From Psychromicrobium xiongbiense (GTDB lineage: Bacteria; Actinomycetota; Actinomycetes; Actinomycetales; Micrococcaceae): a stretch of DNA of 64,000 nt. Location of the stretch: NCBI RefSeq assembly GCF_030271165.1, contig NZ_JASSZH010000021.1, positions 186,001 through 250,000 on the forward strand, written 5' to 3'. A program made the translations under genes and the position numbers. The number at the start of each line of letters is the position of its first letter. Position 1 is the stretch's first letter. This document shows, piece by piece, positions 37,145 to 46,589 of the stretch. The notes under the pieces were generated by a model. It did no database searches. It saw only the letters and a program-made list of their open reading frames with translations, and was not told the DNA's origin.

Positions 37145-37399
37145 ATGGCATCGAACCAGCCGCAGCATGAGAACAGCACGGTCCAGAGCGCTTTCATTTT
37201 TGCGATCTTCATGATCCTGTTCCTGGCGGGGATCTTCTGCTTCACCTGGGGCAGCCTGAACCAGGTCTGGCCGTTTGCGCTGGGTCTGGGCCTGATCTTC
37301 CTGGCCTTCTGGATCCCGCAGACTCTGATGGGCCGCAGCGATTCGGGAGCCAAGGCCATGGTGAAGACGGACCACCGCAAGCCCAACGGCAACTTCTAA
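37145..37399 (+). CDS. small two-helix membrane protein
   Basis: 84 residues, no family recognised with certainty. Two hydrophobic segments (about 16-36 and 41-60) with a basic C-terminus. GGAGG lies before ATG at 37145. It follows deoC by 55 bp in the same direction and may be co-transcribed. Confidence 0.75.
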   Translation: MASNQPQHENSTVQSAFIFAIFMILFLAGIFCFTWGSLNQVWPFALGLGLIFLAFWIPQTLMGRSDSGAKAMVKTDHRKPNGNF

Positions 37400-37411
37400 C
37401 CTCAGACTGCA

Positions 37412-38677
37412 CTAAGGTTTAGCAGCGCCCTCCCCCAGAACGGAGGGCGCTGCTGCTATGTTCCGGATCGGGCGCCAGATCAGCAGGAGTGTCAGCCCGG
37501 ACCCCACGAAGGCAAACCACCAGGGGGCCGTGAGCCCCCAGGTCTGTGCAATGAGGCCGCCCAGCGCCTGTCCGATCACCATGCCGCCGAACACGCCCAC
37601 CATGTTCACCGAGCCGATTCGCCCTTGCAGGTCCAGGGGAACCAGGCGCTGACGCACGGTGGTGGAGATGGTGCCCCAGATGAAGGCGTACGCGCCAAAG
37701 ACCACCATGATGGCCAGCGCCACCCAACCGGTGGTCACCAACGCCATCGACAGATGCATCAGGACTTCCAGCGAGAGGCATACTCGCATCAACACGGCGA
37801 AGGCGACCCGTTTCTCCAGCCAGCCGAAGGAGAAGGTCGCGGCCATCCCGCCCAGGGCCGACGCCGTCGTGAGCGCTGCATAGCCCACCGGCCCCATGTG
37901 CAGGTGCTCGGTGGCATAAAGGACCAGAATGCTCCACGGTGCCGCCCAGGTGACGTTGAAGGAGAGGATGATGATCACCAGGGTGCGCACCGGAGGATTG
38001 CGCAGCAGCCAGCGGATTCCCTCGGCAATATCCGTGTGCACGGCAGCGCGGGGATGATTCTCGTCGATACTGCGCGGTGGCAGTGGCGTGGCGGAGATCC
38101 GCGAAATGAGCACCACCGCCAGGAGCACACAAAGCACCTGAACCAGGAACGGCCAGAAGGCGCCGATGGCGAAGAGGAGGGCACCCAGCGGCGGCCCGCC
38201 CAGCTGGTTGGCGACGAGGTACCCGAATTGCAGCCGGGCATTGCCGATGCCCAGATTCTCCGAACGCACCAGCATGGGGAGCAGGGTGTTGTTGGCCGAG
38301 TTCACGAAGACCTCAGCCACGCCATAGAGCAAGGTCGCCACAAGGACCACCACGATGGTTGCCTGCCCGGTAAGCAGGAAGACGCACAGTGCCAGGACGA
38401 CCAGGCCGCGCAGGGAGTTGCCAAGCATGACCAGATGACGGCGGTCAAAGCGGTCCGCCACCGCACCGGCATGCAGGCCGAAGAGCAGCCAGGGCAGGTA
38501 TTGCATCATGGCACCCGCGGAGACCAGCAGGGGCGATGATGTCATCGAAGCAATGAGCAGCGGTGCGGCAGCCAGGGCCACACCGTCACCAATATTGCCG
38601 GTCCAGGACGCCGCAATGAGCCACCGGAAGTTCATGCCCATGCGGCGCGGAGCGATCAATTCACCGAGAGTAGACAC
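37412..38677 (-). CDS. MFS exporter (EntS / macrolide-efflux type)
   Basis: 421 residues, 12 predicted membrane segments. SWTGNIGDGVALAAAPLL, GAVADRFDRRHLVM and NTLLPMLVRSENLGIGNARLQ are the conserved pattern of the MFS_3/EntS group, which exports siderophores or macrolide-like drugs. The substrate is unknown. GTG at 38677 has TATCAT seven nt upstream on the minus strand and no ribosome-binding site, hence a leaderless transcript. Confidence 0.9.
   Translation of the reverse strand: MSTLGELIAPRRMGMNFRWLIAASWTGNIGDGVALAAAPLLIASMTSSPLLVSAGAMMQYLPWLLFGLHAGAVADRFDRRHLVMLGNSLRGLVVLALCVFLLTGQATIVVVLVATLLYGVAEVFVNSANNTLLPMLVRSENLGIGNARLQFGYLVANQLGGPPLGALLFAIGAFWPFLVQVLCVLLAVVLISRISATPLPPRSIDENHPRAAVHTDIAEGIRWLLRNPPVRTLVIIILSFNVTWAAPWSILVLYATEHLHMGPVGYAALTTASALGGMAATFSFGWLEKRVAFAVLMRVCLSLEVLMHLSMALVTTGWVALAIMVVFGAYAFIWGTISTTVRQRLVPLDLQGRIGSVNMVGVFGGMVIGQALGGLIAQTWGLTAPWWFAFVGSGLTLLLIWRPIRNIAAAPSVLGEGAAKP
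37421..37454. terminator. hairpin between convergent small membrane protein and MFS genes
   Basis: AGCAGCGCCCTCC and GGAGGGCGCTGCT form a 13-bp perfect stem with an 8-nt loop. It overlaps the last codons of the minus-strand MFS gene and sits 21 bp after the plus-strand stop. There is no T-run; it may end transcription from the left. Confidence 0.6.
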
Positions 38678-38684
38678 TTGATCG

Positions 38685-38690
38685 ATGATA
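38685..38690 (-). promoter_or_regulatory. -10 box of MFS exporter gene, leaderless start
   Basis: On the minus strand TATCAT is followed by seven nt and GTG. It lies within the 35-bp gap to the end of mfd. Confidence 0.5.
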
Positions 38691-38712
38691 ACCGCTTCTC
38701 ATGGAGTTATCG

Positions 38713-41700
38713 CTACACCGGGGAATCGCTGAAGATCGCGATCAGCACCTGCTGGGCCCACTCGAGAATCTGAGTGTCCACCAGATCACGACCCCCCACC
38801 CGGGCTGTTTTCGGTTTCGGAATCAGAATCGCGCTCAACGCAGGTTTGATCTGGGATCCGGGGTACATCCGTTGCAGACGCATCTGCCGTGATTCGGGCA
38901 GATCTGCCGGAGCGAACTTCACAAAGTTCCCCTGCACCGCGACATCGCTCAGACCCACTTCGCGGGCCGCAACGCGGAACCGAGCCACCGCGACCAGGTT
39001 CTGCACCGGCGCCGGCGGCTCACCATAGCGGTCGATGAGCTCTTCCAGCACCTCATCGATCGCCTGCGGAGTCAGCGCGGCAGCCAGCTTGCGGTAAGCC
39101 TCCAGGCGCAGCCGCTCCCCCGGCACATAGTCGTGGGGCAGATGCGCGTTGACCGGCAGCTCGATCTTCATATCGGCGACCTTCTCCTCGGCCTCACCCC
39201 GGAAGTCGGCCACCGCCTCGCCGACCAGGCGAATGTAGAGATCAAAGCCCACCCCGGCGATATGTCCGGACTGCTCGCCACCGAGCAGGTTTCCGGCACC
39301 CCGGATTTCCAGGTCCTTCATGGCCAGCTGCATGCCAGCCCCGAGCTCGTTGTGCGCGGCGACCGCCTTGAGCCGCTCCAGCGCCACCTCACCCAGCGGC
39401 TTCTCCGCGGGGTACAGGAAGTAGGCGTAGGCCCGTTCCCTGCCACGGCCCACCCGGCCACGCAGCTGGTGCAACTGGGAGAGGCCATACTTATCAGCGC
39501 CATCGACAATCAGCGTATTGGCGTTGGAGATATCCAGGCCGGTCTCAATGATGGTGGTGCAGACCAGCACATCGAAACGCTTCTCCCAGAAGTCCACAAT
39601 GATCTGTTCCAGCCGGGCTTCGCTCATCTGCCCGTGCGCCACCGCAATGCGGGCCTCCGGCACCAGCTGCTGCACATGGGCGGCGATCCGCTCGATCGAG
39701 GACACCCGGTTGTGCACGAAGAACACCTGACCCTCGCGCATCAGTTCGCGTCGGATGGCGGCCGAGGTCTGCTTATCGGTATAGGGACCGACGTAGGTGA
39801 GCACCGGGTGGCGTTCCTCCGGCGGAGTGGCCAGGGTGGAAGTCTCCCGGATGCCGGTGAGCGACATCTCCAGGGTACGTGGGATCGGGGTGGCGCTCAT
39901 CGCCAGCACATCCACATTGGTGCGCATCTTTTTCAGCTGCTCTTTGTGCTCCACACCGAAGCGCTGTTCCTCATCCACGATCACCAGGCCCAGGTCCTTG
40001 AACCCGAATTCCTTGGACAACAACCGGTGGGTGCCGATGACCACGTCCACCGTGCCGTTCCGCACCCCCTCTGCGGTTTCCTTGGATTCCTTGGTCCCCT
40101 GGAAGCGGGATAGCGGCCTGACCCGCACCGGGAAGCCAGAGAACCGCTCGGTGAACGTCTCGTAGTGCTGTTGGGCGAGCAGAGTGGTCGGCACCAGGAC
40201 CGCGACCTGTTTGCCATCCTGCACCGCCTTGAAGGCGGCCCGGACGGCGATCTCGGTCTTGCCGTAGCCGACATCACCCGAGACCAGGCGATCCATCGGG
40301 ATCTCCCGCTCCATATCCGCCTTGACTTCATTGATGGTGGTCAGCTGATCCGGTGTTTCGACATAGGGAAACGCCTCTTCCAGTTCGCGCTGCCAGGGAG
40401 TGTCCGCCGCAAACGCATGACCCTTGGAGGCCATCCGGGCGGAGTAGAGACGAATCAGTTCGCCCGCGATCTCCTTGACCGCCTTGCGTGCCTTGGTCTT
40501 CGTCGCCGCCCAGTCGGAGCCACCCATCTTGCTCAGCACCGGAGCATCGCCACCGACGTAAGCGGTGATCTGATCCAGCTGATCGGTCGGGACGAAGAGT
40601 TTATCCCCAGGGGCGCCACGCTTTGCGGGCGCGTATTCCAGCACCAGGTACTCACGGTTGCCATCCGTTCCCACCACTTTGCGCTGGATCAGCTCCACGA
40701 ACCGGCCGATGCCGTGCTGCTCGTGCACCACAAAGTCGCCGGCGCGCAGCTGCAGCGGGTCCACCGCATTGCGCCGTTTGGACGGCATCTTGCGCATATC
40801 TTTGGTGCCGGCGGCGGTGGCCCTGCCCAGCAGATCGGCTTCGGTGAGCAGGCCCAGTTTCAGCCCGTCCAGCACGAATCCGTGCCCGGCGGCAGCGGTG
40901 GTCACCTCGATGATGCCCGGTTGCGCCGGCTCATCCAGCGAATCGACCCGCGCCGCCGGAATATCCGCATCATGGAACAGCTCAGCGAGACGCTGCGCGG
41001 GGCCGGGGCCATCAGTCACCACCACGATGCGCCACTGATCGGCCACCCGGCTTCCGACGAACTCCAGCATCTCCGCCACATTGCCCTGATAGCCGCGTGG
41101 CTCCCGGGCCGGGATCGCCAGAACATCCAGCTCCGGTTCCGTTTCCTGGCCCATATCGCTATGGAGGCCCAGTGCGGAGATCGACCACCAGCTGAGCCCG
41201 GAACGCAGTGCGGAGGTCCGGCTTTCAGCCAGCGAGGCAAAGTTCGCTGAGGCCAAGGCCCGGGAGACGTCCAGAGTCTGCGAGACATCCAGAGGGGCCA
41301 CGCCGCCATCGGACGCTGTGGACCAGGCCGCCTCCAGGAACTCCTCATTGGTCGCCTCAAGGTCGTGGGCACGCCCACGGACGCGCTCCGGCTCCAGCAC
41401 GATGGCGATCGAGCCGGGCGGGAACTCGGCCACCACCGGGACCACAGATTCGACCAGCACGGGGGTCAGCGATTCCATGCCTTCCACCGCAATGCCACCG
41501 GCGATCTTCTCCAGCATCCCCGCCGCGGCCGGGAAGGAGTCCTTGAGCCGGGCGGCCCGCGACTGCACCTCAGGGGTGATCAGCAACTCGCGGCAGGGTG
41601 GGGCAAAGAGTTGGCTGGGGTGGGTCACCGTGCCGCTGACCGAGGTGATGGTGCGCTGGTCCGCCACGGCAAACCAACGCATGGATTCAACCTCATCGCC

Positions 41701-42369
41701 GAAGAATTCAATGCGCACCGGGTGGTCATCGGTCGGCGGGAAAACATCGATAATCCCGCCGCGGACCGCGAATTCGCCTCGATGCGTGACCATGTCCACA
41801 CGCGCATAGGCGGCCGCTGCGAGCCGGCGGACCACCTCGTCGAACGGCGCAATGTCCCCCACCCTCAGTTCCACCGGCTCCACGTCGCCCAGGCCTGCGA
41901 CCACGGGCTGAACCACGGCGCGCACCGGCGCGACCACCACGCGCAGGGCGGCGTCCTTCGTTGATCCTGTCCGCTGATCTCCGGTTCTGGCGTGTTTGAG
42001 CCGGCGGAGCACAGCAAGTCGACGGCCCACCGTGTCCGAGCGGGGCGACAACCGTTCATGCGGAAGCGTTTCCCAGCTGGGGAATTCCGCCACGGCATCG
42101 ACGGGCAGGTAGGAGCGCAGCGCTGCCACCAGATCTTCACTCTCCCGGCTGGTGGCCGTGACCACCAGCACGATGCCGGCCGCCCCTTCCACGGCAGGCG
42201 CGGCGGCCAGACCCTCAGCGATCTCTGCGATCAAAGGTGCCCGCAATCCATTGGGCGCGCCGATCTGCAGACCCTCGGTGCGCAGGGCATGAGCACGTTC
42301 TGCATGTGCGCGAACCCTGGCAATACTGGGCTCCTCGCGCAGTGTGGAGCGCAATCCGTTCAATGTCAT
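38713..42369 (-). CDS. mfd: transcription-repair coupling factor
   Basis: 1,218 residues. It removes RNA polymerase stalled at DNA lesions and recruits UvrABC. Domains in order: a UvrB-like N-terminal part (EFPSWETLPHERLSP), the polymerase-interacting domain (GDFVVHEQHGIGRFV), a RecG-like translocase with Walker A GDVGYGKTE and DEEQRFG, HQLRGRVGRG in motif VI, and the C-terminal TRCF domain. ATG at 42369 follows GAGGATT. The frame continues 55 codons upstream without homology. mfd near glmU is the usual actinobacterial arrangement. Confidence 0.97.
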   Translation of the reverse strand: MTLNGLRSTLREEPSIARVRAHAERAHALRTEGLQIGAPNGLRAPLIAEIAEGLAAAPAVEGAAGIVLVVTATSRESEDLVAALRSYLPVDAVAEFPSWETLPHERLSPRSDTVGRRLAVLRRLKHARTGDQRTGSTKDAALRVVVAPVRAVVQPVVAGLGDVEPVELRVGDIAPFDEVVRRLAAAAYARVDMVTHRGEFAVRGGIIDVFPPTDDHPVRIEFFGDEVESMRWFAVADQRTITSVSGTVTHPSQLFAPPCRELLITPEVQSRAARLKDSFPAAAGMLEKIAGGIAVEGMESLTPVLVESVVPVVAEFPPGSIAIVLEPERVRGRAHDLEATNEEFLEAAWSTASDGGVAPLDVSQTLDVSRALASANFASLAESRTSALRSGLSWWSISALGLHSDMGQETEPELDVLAIPAREPRGYQGNVAEMLEFVGSRVADQWRIVVVTDGPGPAQRLAELFHDADIPAARVDSLDEPAQPGIIEVTTAAAGHGFVLDGLKLGLLTEADLLGRATAAGTKDMRKMPSKRRNAVDPLQLRAGDFVVHEQHGIGRFVELIQRKVVGTDGNREYLVLEYAPAKRGAPGDKLFVPTDQLDQITAYVGGDAPVLSKMGGSDWAATKTKARKAVKEIAGELIRLYSARMASKGHAFAADTPWQRELEEAFPYVETPDQLTTINEVKADMEREIPMDRLVSGDVGYGKTEIAVRAAFKAVQDGKQVAVLVPTTLLAQQHYETFTERFSGFPVRVRPLSRFQGTKESKETAEGVRNGTVDVVIGTHRLLSKEFGFKDLGLVIVDEEQRFGVEHKEQLKKMRTNVDVLAMSATPIPRTLEMSLTGIRETSTLATPPEERHPVLTYVGPYTDKQTSAAIRRELMREGQVFFVHNRVSSIERIAAHVQQLVPEARIAVAHGQMSEARLEQIIVDFWEKRFDVLVCTTIIETGLDISNANTLIVDGADKYGLSQLHQLRGRVGRGRERAYAYFLYPAEKPLGEVALERLKAVAAHNELGAGMQLAMKDLEIRGAGNLLGGEQSGHIAGVGFDLYIRLVGEAVADFRGEAEEKVADMKIELPVNAHLPHDYVPGERLRLEAYRKLAAALTPQAIDEVLEELIDRYGEPPAPVQNLVAVARFRVAAREVGLSDVAVQGNFVKFAPADLPESRQMRLQRMYPGSQIKPALSAILIPKPKTARVGGRDLVDTQILEWAQQVLIAIFSDSPV

Positions 42370-42576
42370 GAAGAATCCTCGACCTGTGGGTGGAGTTGGG
42401 CAGAATGACGGGGCGTCCCATGCCGCGAATCGCAGCACGAAAACCCGGGATTCCTGAGAAGCCCGGGGTGCCCTTTCAGTGTATCGCTGGCCACTGACAG
42501 TGAGCTCAGCGACGCCTTCATGAGTCCCTTCCACTCGCGGCGCGGGCCGCTCATGTGGTTGGCTGGTGCTGCAGTT

Positions 42577-42596
42577 TGTTCGCAGTCTGTTCGCAG
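42577..42596. repeat. direct repeat in the mfd-DUF2505 intergenic region
   Basis: TGTTCGCAG occurs at 42577 and 42588, 11 bp apart. It lies 41 bp before the DUF2505 start. The 267-bp gap (42370-42636) has no gene; it also shows a TACACT box on the minus strand (42478-42483) that could serve mfd. Confidence 0.4.
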
Positions 42597-42636
42597 CGCC
42601 GTCGTTCGCGGCGGTATCCCGATGTAAGGACCACTC

Positions 42637-43134
42637 ATGGCTCTGTCTTCTTCCGCCTCACTGCCCACCGACATCGAGCGCGTCGTCGAACTCTTCCGGA
42701 GTGTTGACTTCGTCCGTCAGGTCAGCGAGGCCGCCGGTGGAACTCTGGAGTCCTACGCCGTCCAGGAGGATCCGAGTGGTTCCTTCGAGGTGACGCTGGT
42801 CCGCGCCGTTCCGAGCGACCGACTGCCGGATATCGCCCGCAAATTTGTCGGCGCCAGCCTGACTCTCAAGCAGAAGGACAGCTGGTCCGCCCCCGCTGCG
42901 GATGGTTCCCGTGAGGTGAGGATCAGCGCGACGATCTCCGGTGCACCCGTGGAGGCCAAGGCCGTGCAGCGATTGATCGCGGAAGGCGCACAGACCCGCA
43001 TCGAACTCGACGGAGCTGTGACCAGCAGCATCCCATTCCTCGGTGACAAGATCGTCCGTGCGGCAGAGCCCGCCTTCGGCAAGGCACTGAACCTGCAGGT
43101 CTCCGAGGCGCTCAAGGTCCTCGGCGGGGAGTAG
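42637..43134 (+). CDS. DUF2505 protein
   Basis: 165 residues. It matches the DUF2505 pattern (START-like fold family in Actinobacteria): FEVTLVRAVPSDRLPDIARKFVG, then ISGAPVEAKAVQRL and an Ala/Lys-rich end. Such small START-like proteins may bind lipids or hydrophobic ligands; function is unknown. AAGGA lies eight nt before ATG. Confidence 0.82.
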   Translation: MALSSSASLPTDIERVVELFRSVDFVRQVSEAAGGTLESYAVQEDPSGSFEVTLVRAVPSDRLPDIARKFVGASLTLKQKDSWSAPAADGSREVRISATISGAPVEAKAVQRLIAEGAQTRIELDGAVTSSIPFLGDKIVRAAEPAFGKALNLQVSEALKVLGGE

Positions 43135-43170
43135 ATCGGCACCGGGCGGGCTGAAGTCGGCCATCCAGCC

Positions 43171-43250
43171 TAAAATGGGTAGTGGTGAGCCGGGAAGTCT
43201 GGTCGGCACAGCCTTCGTGCTGTCATGAGAGATCTCAGTAAGGACTGACC
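43171..43250 (+). promoter_or_regulatory. nhaA promoter and structured 5' leader
   Basis: TAAAAT (43171-43176) is a strong -10 box, placing the start of transcription near 43183. The ~68-nt leader can form three consecutive hairpins: GCCG...CGGC around GGAAGTCTGGT, ACAGC-CTTCGT-GCTGT, and TGAG-AGAT-CTCA, which ends just before the AAGGA ribosome-binding site. A riboswitch-like or thermosensor leader is possible; I cannot assign an Rfam family. Confidence 0.5.
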
Positions 43251-44534
43251 ATGCCCGGTGCACGCCCCACCCCTGCTGTACACAACCATCAAGCTGCCCG
43301 CACAGTATTTGCCCGCGGCTCGAGCCCGGAACGTGTGCGGATCTCCGCCATTCTGCGCCGCGAAACCGTCGGCGGAGCGCTGTTGCTCATCGCGACGGTT
43401 GCCGCGTTGATCTGGGCCAACTCCCCTGCTGCTGCCGGGTACTTCGCACTCCGTGAAACCCCACTGGGTGTGGACTTCCTGGGCCTCAAGCTGAGGCTTG
43501 GCGACTGGGCCGCGGATGGGTTGTTGGCAATCTTCTTCTTCGTCGCAGGGCTGGAACTCAAACGGGAGTTTGTGGCCGGGGATCTGCGCAGCTTCAACCG
43601 GGCCATCGTCCCGGTGGCCGCTGCCTGTGGCGGCGTGCTGGTTCCCGCAGTGATCTATGTTCTGGTGAATGTGCAGAATGGCGCTGAGATTCTGCACGGC
43701 TGGGCCATCCCGACTGCCACGGACATCGCCTTCGCACTCGCGGTCCTTGCGGTGATCAGCACGCATCTGCCCACCGCGCTGCGCACCTTCCTGCTGACCC
43801 TGGCCGTCGTGGATGATCTGATCGCCATCGCCATCATCGCGGCGTTCTATCCGCACGGCCTGGCCCCGGGGTATCTGGCGCTCGCGCTGATCCCACTGGG
43901 GCTGTTCACCTGGTTGGTGCAGAAGCGCGTCCGGAGCTGGTACCTGCTGCTGCCGCTGGCCGCCGCCACCTGGGCGCTGGTTCACGCCTCCGGGATCCAC
44001 GCCACCGTGGCCGGGGTCTTGCTGGCCTTCGCTGTTCCGGTGTTGCGCCGGGACCGGACGCCGGACGGAGATCAAGCAGAGAGGGGCCCCGGCTTGGCCG
44101 AACACTTTGAACATCGCATCCGGCCGCTCTCCGCCGGGGTGGCCGTGCCGATCTTCGCGTTCTTCTCTGCGGGCGTGGCCGTAGGTGGGATCAGCGGAAT
44201 TCAGGCTGCACTGAGCGATTCGGTGGCGGTCGGCATTGTGCTCGCGCTGGTGCTCGGGAAGACCGTGGGCATCTTCGGTGCAACCCTCCTGGTCACCACA
44301 ACCACCCGGGCCAGCCTGGACAGTGGGCTCTCCTGGTGGGACGTTGCTGGGCTTGCAGTGCTGGCCGGTATCGGATTTACCGTCTCTCTGCTGATCGGAG
44401 AGCTCGCCTTTGGCCACGACTCACCGCACACCGATCATGCCAAGGTGGCGATCCTGACCGGCTCACTGATCGCCGCGTTGCTGGCCTCGATCATTCTCCG
44501 GGCGCGCAATCGCCGCTACCGGCAGCTGGCCTAG
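43251..44534 (+). CDS. nhaA: Na+/H+ antiporter
   Basis: 427 residues with 12 predicted membrane segments. It expels Na+ or Li+ in exchange for H+ for pH and salt tolerance. The ion-binding pair of Asp in [13 protein letters not shown] and the Asp in [10 protein letters not shown] are both present, along with [10 protein letters not shown]. An N-terminal 35-residue extension is hydrophilic. AAGGA lies eight nt before the ATG. The stop codon overlaps the stop of the convergent sufU gene in CTAG. Confidence 0.95.
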   Translation: MPGARPTPAVHNHQAARTVFARGSSPERVRISAILRRETVGGALLLIATVAALIWANSPAAAGYFALRETPLGVDFLGLKLRLGDWAADGLLAIFFFVAGLELKREFVAGDLRSFNRAIVPVAAACGGVLVPAVIYVLVNVQNGAEILHGWAIPTATDIAFALAVLAVISTHLPTALRTFLLTLAVVDDLIAIAIIAAFYPHGLAPGYLALALIPLGLFTWLVQKRVRSWYLLLPLAAATWALVHASGIHATVAGVLLAFAVPVLRRDRTPDGDQAERGPGLAEHFEHRIRPLSAGVAVPIFAFFSAGVAVGGISGIQAALSDSVAVGIVLALVLGKTVGIFGATLLVTTTTRASLDSGLSWWDVAGLAVLAGIGFTVSLLIGELAFGHDSPHTDHAKVAILTGSLIAALLASIILRARNRRYRQLA

Positions 44535-44992
44535 GCGCTGTCAGCCCGCAGCGCATCCTCGACGGCAACCCAGGCCAGCATGGCGCATTTCACCCGGGCC
44601 GCATAGCGGGACACCCCGGAGAAGGCTGCTGCTTCGCCGAGTACCCCGGGATCCGCCTCGATCGTTCCCCGGGAGCGCATCACGGTGCGGAACTGCTCAA
44701 TCAGCTCCAGTGCGGCCCCACCGGACAGCCCTCTCAACTCACCGGTCAGCACCGAAGCGGAGGCCATCGAGATGGCACAGCCAGCCCCGTCCCAGTGCAC
44801 GCCCAGCACGTCACCACCCTCGGCCACATCCACCCGCACCGTGATCTCATCGCCACAGACGGGGTTGAGCTGGTGTGAGTGGCCGCTGCGCGCCCCCGCT
44901 GGAACCGGCTCCGCCGTCAGCAGGTCATCCCCGTTGCGGAGTTTGGACTGCTCCAGGATGATCTCCTGGTAGAGGGAATCAAGGCCGCTCAT
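44531..44992 (-). CDS. sufU: SUF system scaffold / sulfur acceptor
   Basis: 153 residues, IscU-like. Three ligand Cys occur in VCGDE, GAGCAIS and VKCAML, and Asp follows the first (CGD), the SufU pattern that binds Zn. It takes sulfur from SufS for iron-sulfur cluster assembly. ATG at 44992 overlaps the sufS stop (ATGA), so both are coupled. Confidence 0.94.
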   Translation of the reverse strand: MSGLDSLYQEIILEQSKLRNGDDLLTAEPVPAGARSGHSHQLNPVCGDEITVRVDVAEGGDVLGVHWDGAGCAISMASASVLTGELRGLSGGAALELIEQFRTVMRSRGTIEADPGVLGEAAAFSGVSRYAARVKCAMLAWVAVEDALRADSA

Positions 44993-46383
44993 ACCGTTGC
45001 CCCTTCGCTGGTTGCGGAACCGGATCGTTGACTCACGCCGAAGTAGCCGCGCACCTCGGAGACAGCCTGCAGGAACTGGTCCACTTCGTCCTCTGTGGTG
45101 TAAAGATAGGCGCTGGCGCGGGTGCTGGCGGTCAGCCCGTAGCGCCGGTGCAGTGGCTGCGCGCAGTGGTGCCCCACGCGCACCGCAATGCCGCGATCGT
45201 CCAGGAACTGGCCGACATCGTGCGCATGCACGCCGTCCACCTCGAAGGAGGCCAGACCGAGGCGTTCCTCTCCGGGAGCCGGGCCAAGCAGGTGGATTCC
45301 CGGGATCGAGACCAGCCCGGAGGCCAGACGCTGTCCCAATGCCGCCTCCCATGCGGCGATGGCGTCCATGCCGGTTTCACGCAGATAGTTGACGGCCACG
45401 GACAGGGCGATCGACTGCGAAATCCGCTGCGTTCCGGCCTCAAAACGCTGCGGGGCCGGGAGATAGCCAGAGGACTCCATGGTGACCTTGGTGATCATGG
45501 AACCACCGGTCAGGAACGGCGGCATGGCGTTGAGCAGTTCGGAGCGTCCGTAGAGGGCCCCGATACCGGTCGGAGCGAGCATCTTGTGGCCGGAGAAGGC
45601 CGCAAAATCCACGCCAAGGGCCTTCACATCGACCGGAAGATGCGGCACCGACTGGCAGGCATCGAGCACGGTGAGCGCGCCGACCCGCCGGGCCATCGCG
45701 GTGAATTCGGCCACCGGGTTGATGGTGCCCAGGACATTGGAGGCCTGAGTGAAGGCGAAAACCCGGGTTCGTTCCGTCAGCAGCTCGCTCACCTGCCCAG
45801 GATCCAGCGTGCCGTCATCGGTCAGCGGCACGTAGCGCAGAGTGGCACCGGTGCGGCGCGCCAGCTCCTGCCAGGGCACCAGGTTGGCGTGGTGCTCCAT
45901 TTCGGTGACCAAGATCTCGTCCCCCGGCCTCAGGGCAAACCGCCGGGCTTCCTCGGCCACCGGCCCCATGCTCGCATTGGAGAAGGAATACGCGATCAGA
46001 TTGAGTGCCTCCGTGGCGTTGGAGGTCCAGACCAGCTCGGCCTCCCGGGCACCAATGAACCCGGCGACGATGCCGCGCGCAGCCTCATAGGCCTCGGTCG
46101 CCTCGACAGCCAGCCAGTGGGCACCGCGATGGACGGCGGCATTGCGCTGTTCGTAAAATTCCTGCTCCGATTCAAGGACGCTGAACGGCTTCTGCGAGGT
46201 GGCCCCGGAGTCCAGATAGACCAGTGGATGCCCATTGACCTGGCGCTCCAGAAGGGGGAAATCGTTGCGTATCCGTGCCACCTCGAGTGCCGTGAGGCTG
46301 GGACGGGCCAGTCGCTCATCCCCGCTCGTCTGGTTCAGTGTTGGCTGGTTCAGCCCGCTGCGGTTCAACTCCGTTGACCCCAC
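44989..46383 (-). CDS. sufS: cysteine desulfurase
   Basis: About 464 residues. It is a PLP enzyme that converts cysteine to alanine and gives sulfur to SufU. The Schiff-base Lys is in FSGHKMLAP and the persulfide Cys in RVGHHCAQP; the His of EMEHHAN is also present. GTG at 46383 has GGAGG six nt upstream. Two ATGs just upstream (46386, 46389) are too close to that box to use it. About 30 residues precede the conserved LVYLDSGATSQKP. The gene is divergent from ugd, with 206 bp between. Confidence 0.94.
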   Translation of the reverse strand: MGSTELNRSGLNQPTLNQTSGDERLARPSLTALEVARIRNDFPLLERQVNGHPLVYLDSGATSQKPFSVLESEQEFYEQRNAAVHRGAHWLAVEATEAYEAARGIVAGFIGAREAELVWTSNATEALNLIAYSFSNASMGPVAEEARRFALRPGDEILVTEMEHHANLVPWQELARRTGATLRYVPLTDDGTLDPGQVSELLTERTRVFAFTQASNVLGTINPVAEFTAMARRVGALTVLDACQSVPHLPVDVKALGVDFAAFSGHKMLAPTGIGALYGRSELLNAMPPFLTGGSMITKVTMESSGYLPAPQRFEAGTQRISQSIALSVAVNYLRETGMDAIAAWEAALGQRLASGLVSIPGIHLLGPAPGEERLGLASFEVDGVHAHDVGQFLDDRGIAVRVGHHCAQPLHRRYGLTASTRASAYLYTTEDEVDQFLQAVSEVRGYFGVSQRSGSATSEGATV

Positions 46384-46589
46384 CATCATCCTCCAGTGCT
46401 CACCTCGCCTCCGTTCCCCGCCAACGGAATCAGCCGTCGCGGTAGAAGTACGAACCCCACAATTCTCCCATGGTTCACCGGGGATTGGTGTGTGAGAAAG
46501 GCCTCGCTCACACATCTGCGGGAGGCTGAGAAGCACGGGTGAAGGCCCAGAGCAAACTTCTTCGGCAGGCTCAGAAAGACGGAGGCACG

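Noticed and set aside
43183-43250. Cobalamin or named sodium riboswitch before nhaA
   Set aside because: GGGAAGTCTGG is only superficially similar to parts of these families, and the leader is too short for a cobalamin aptamer. Kept only as an unassigned structured leader.
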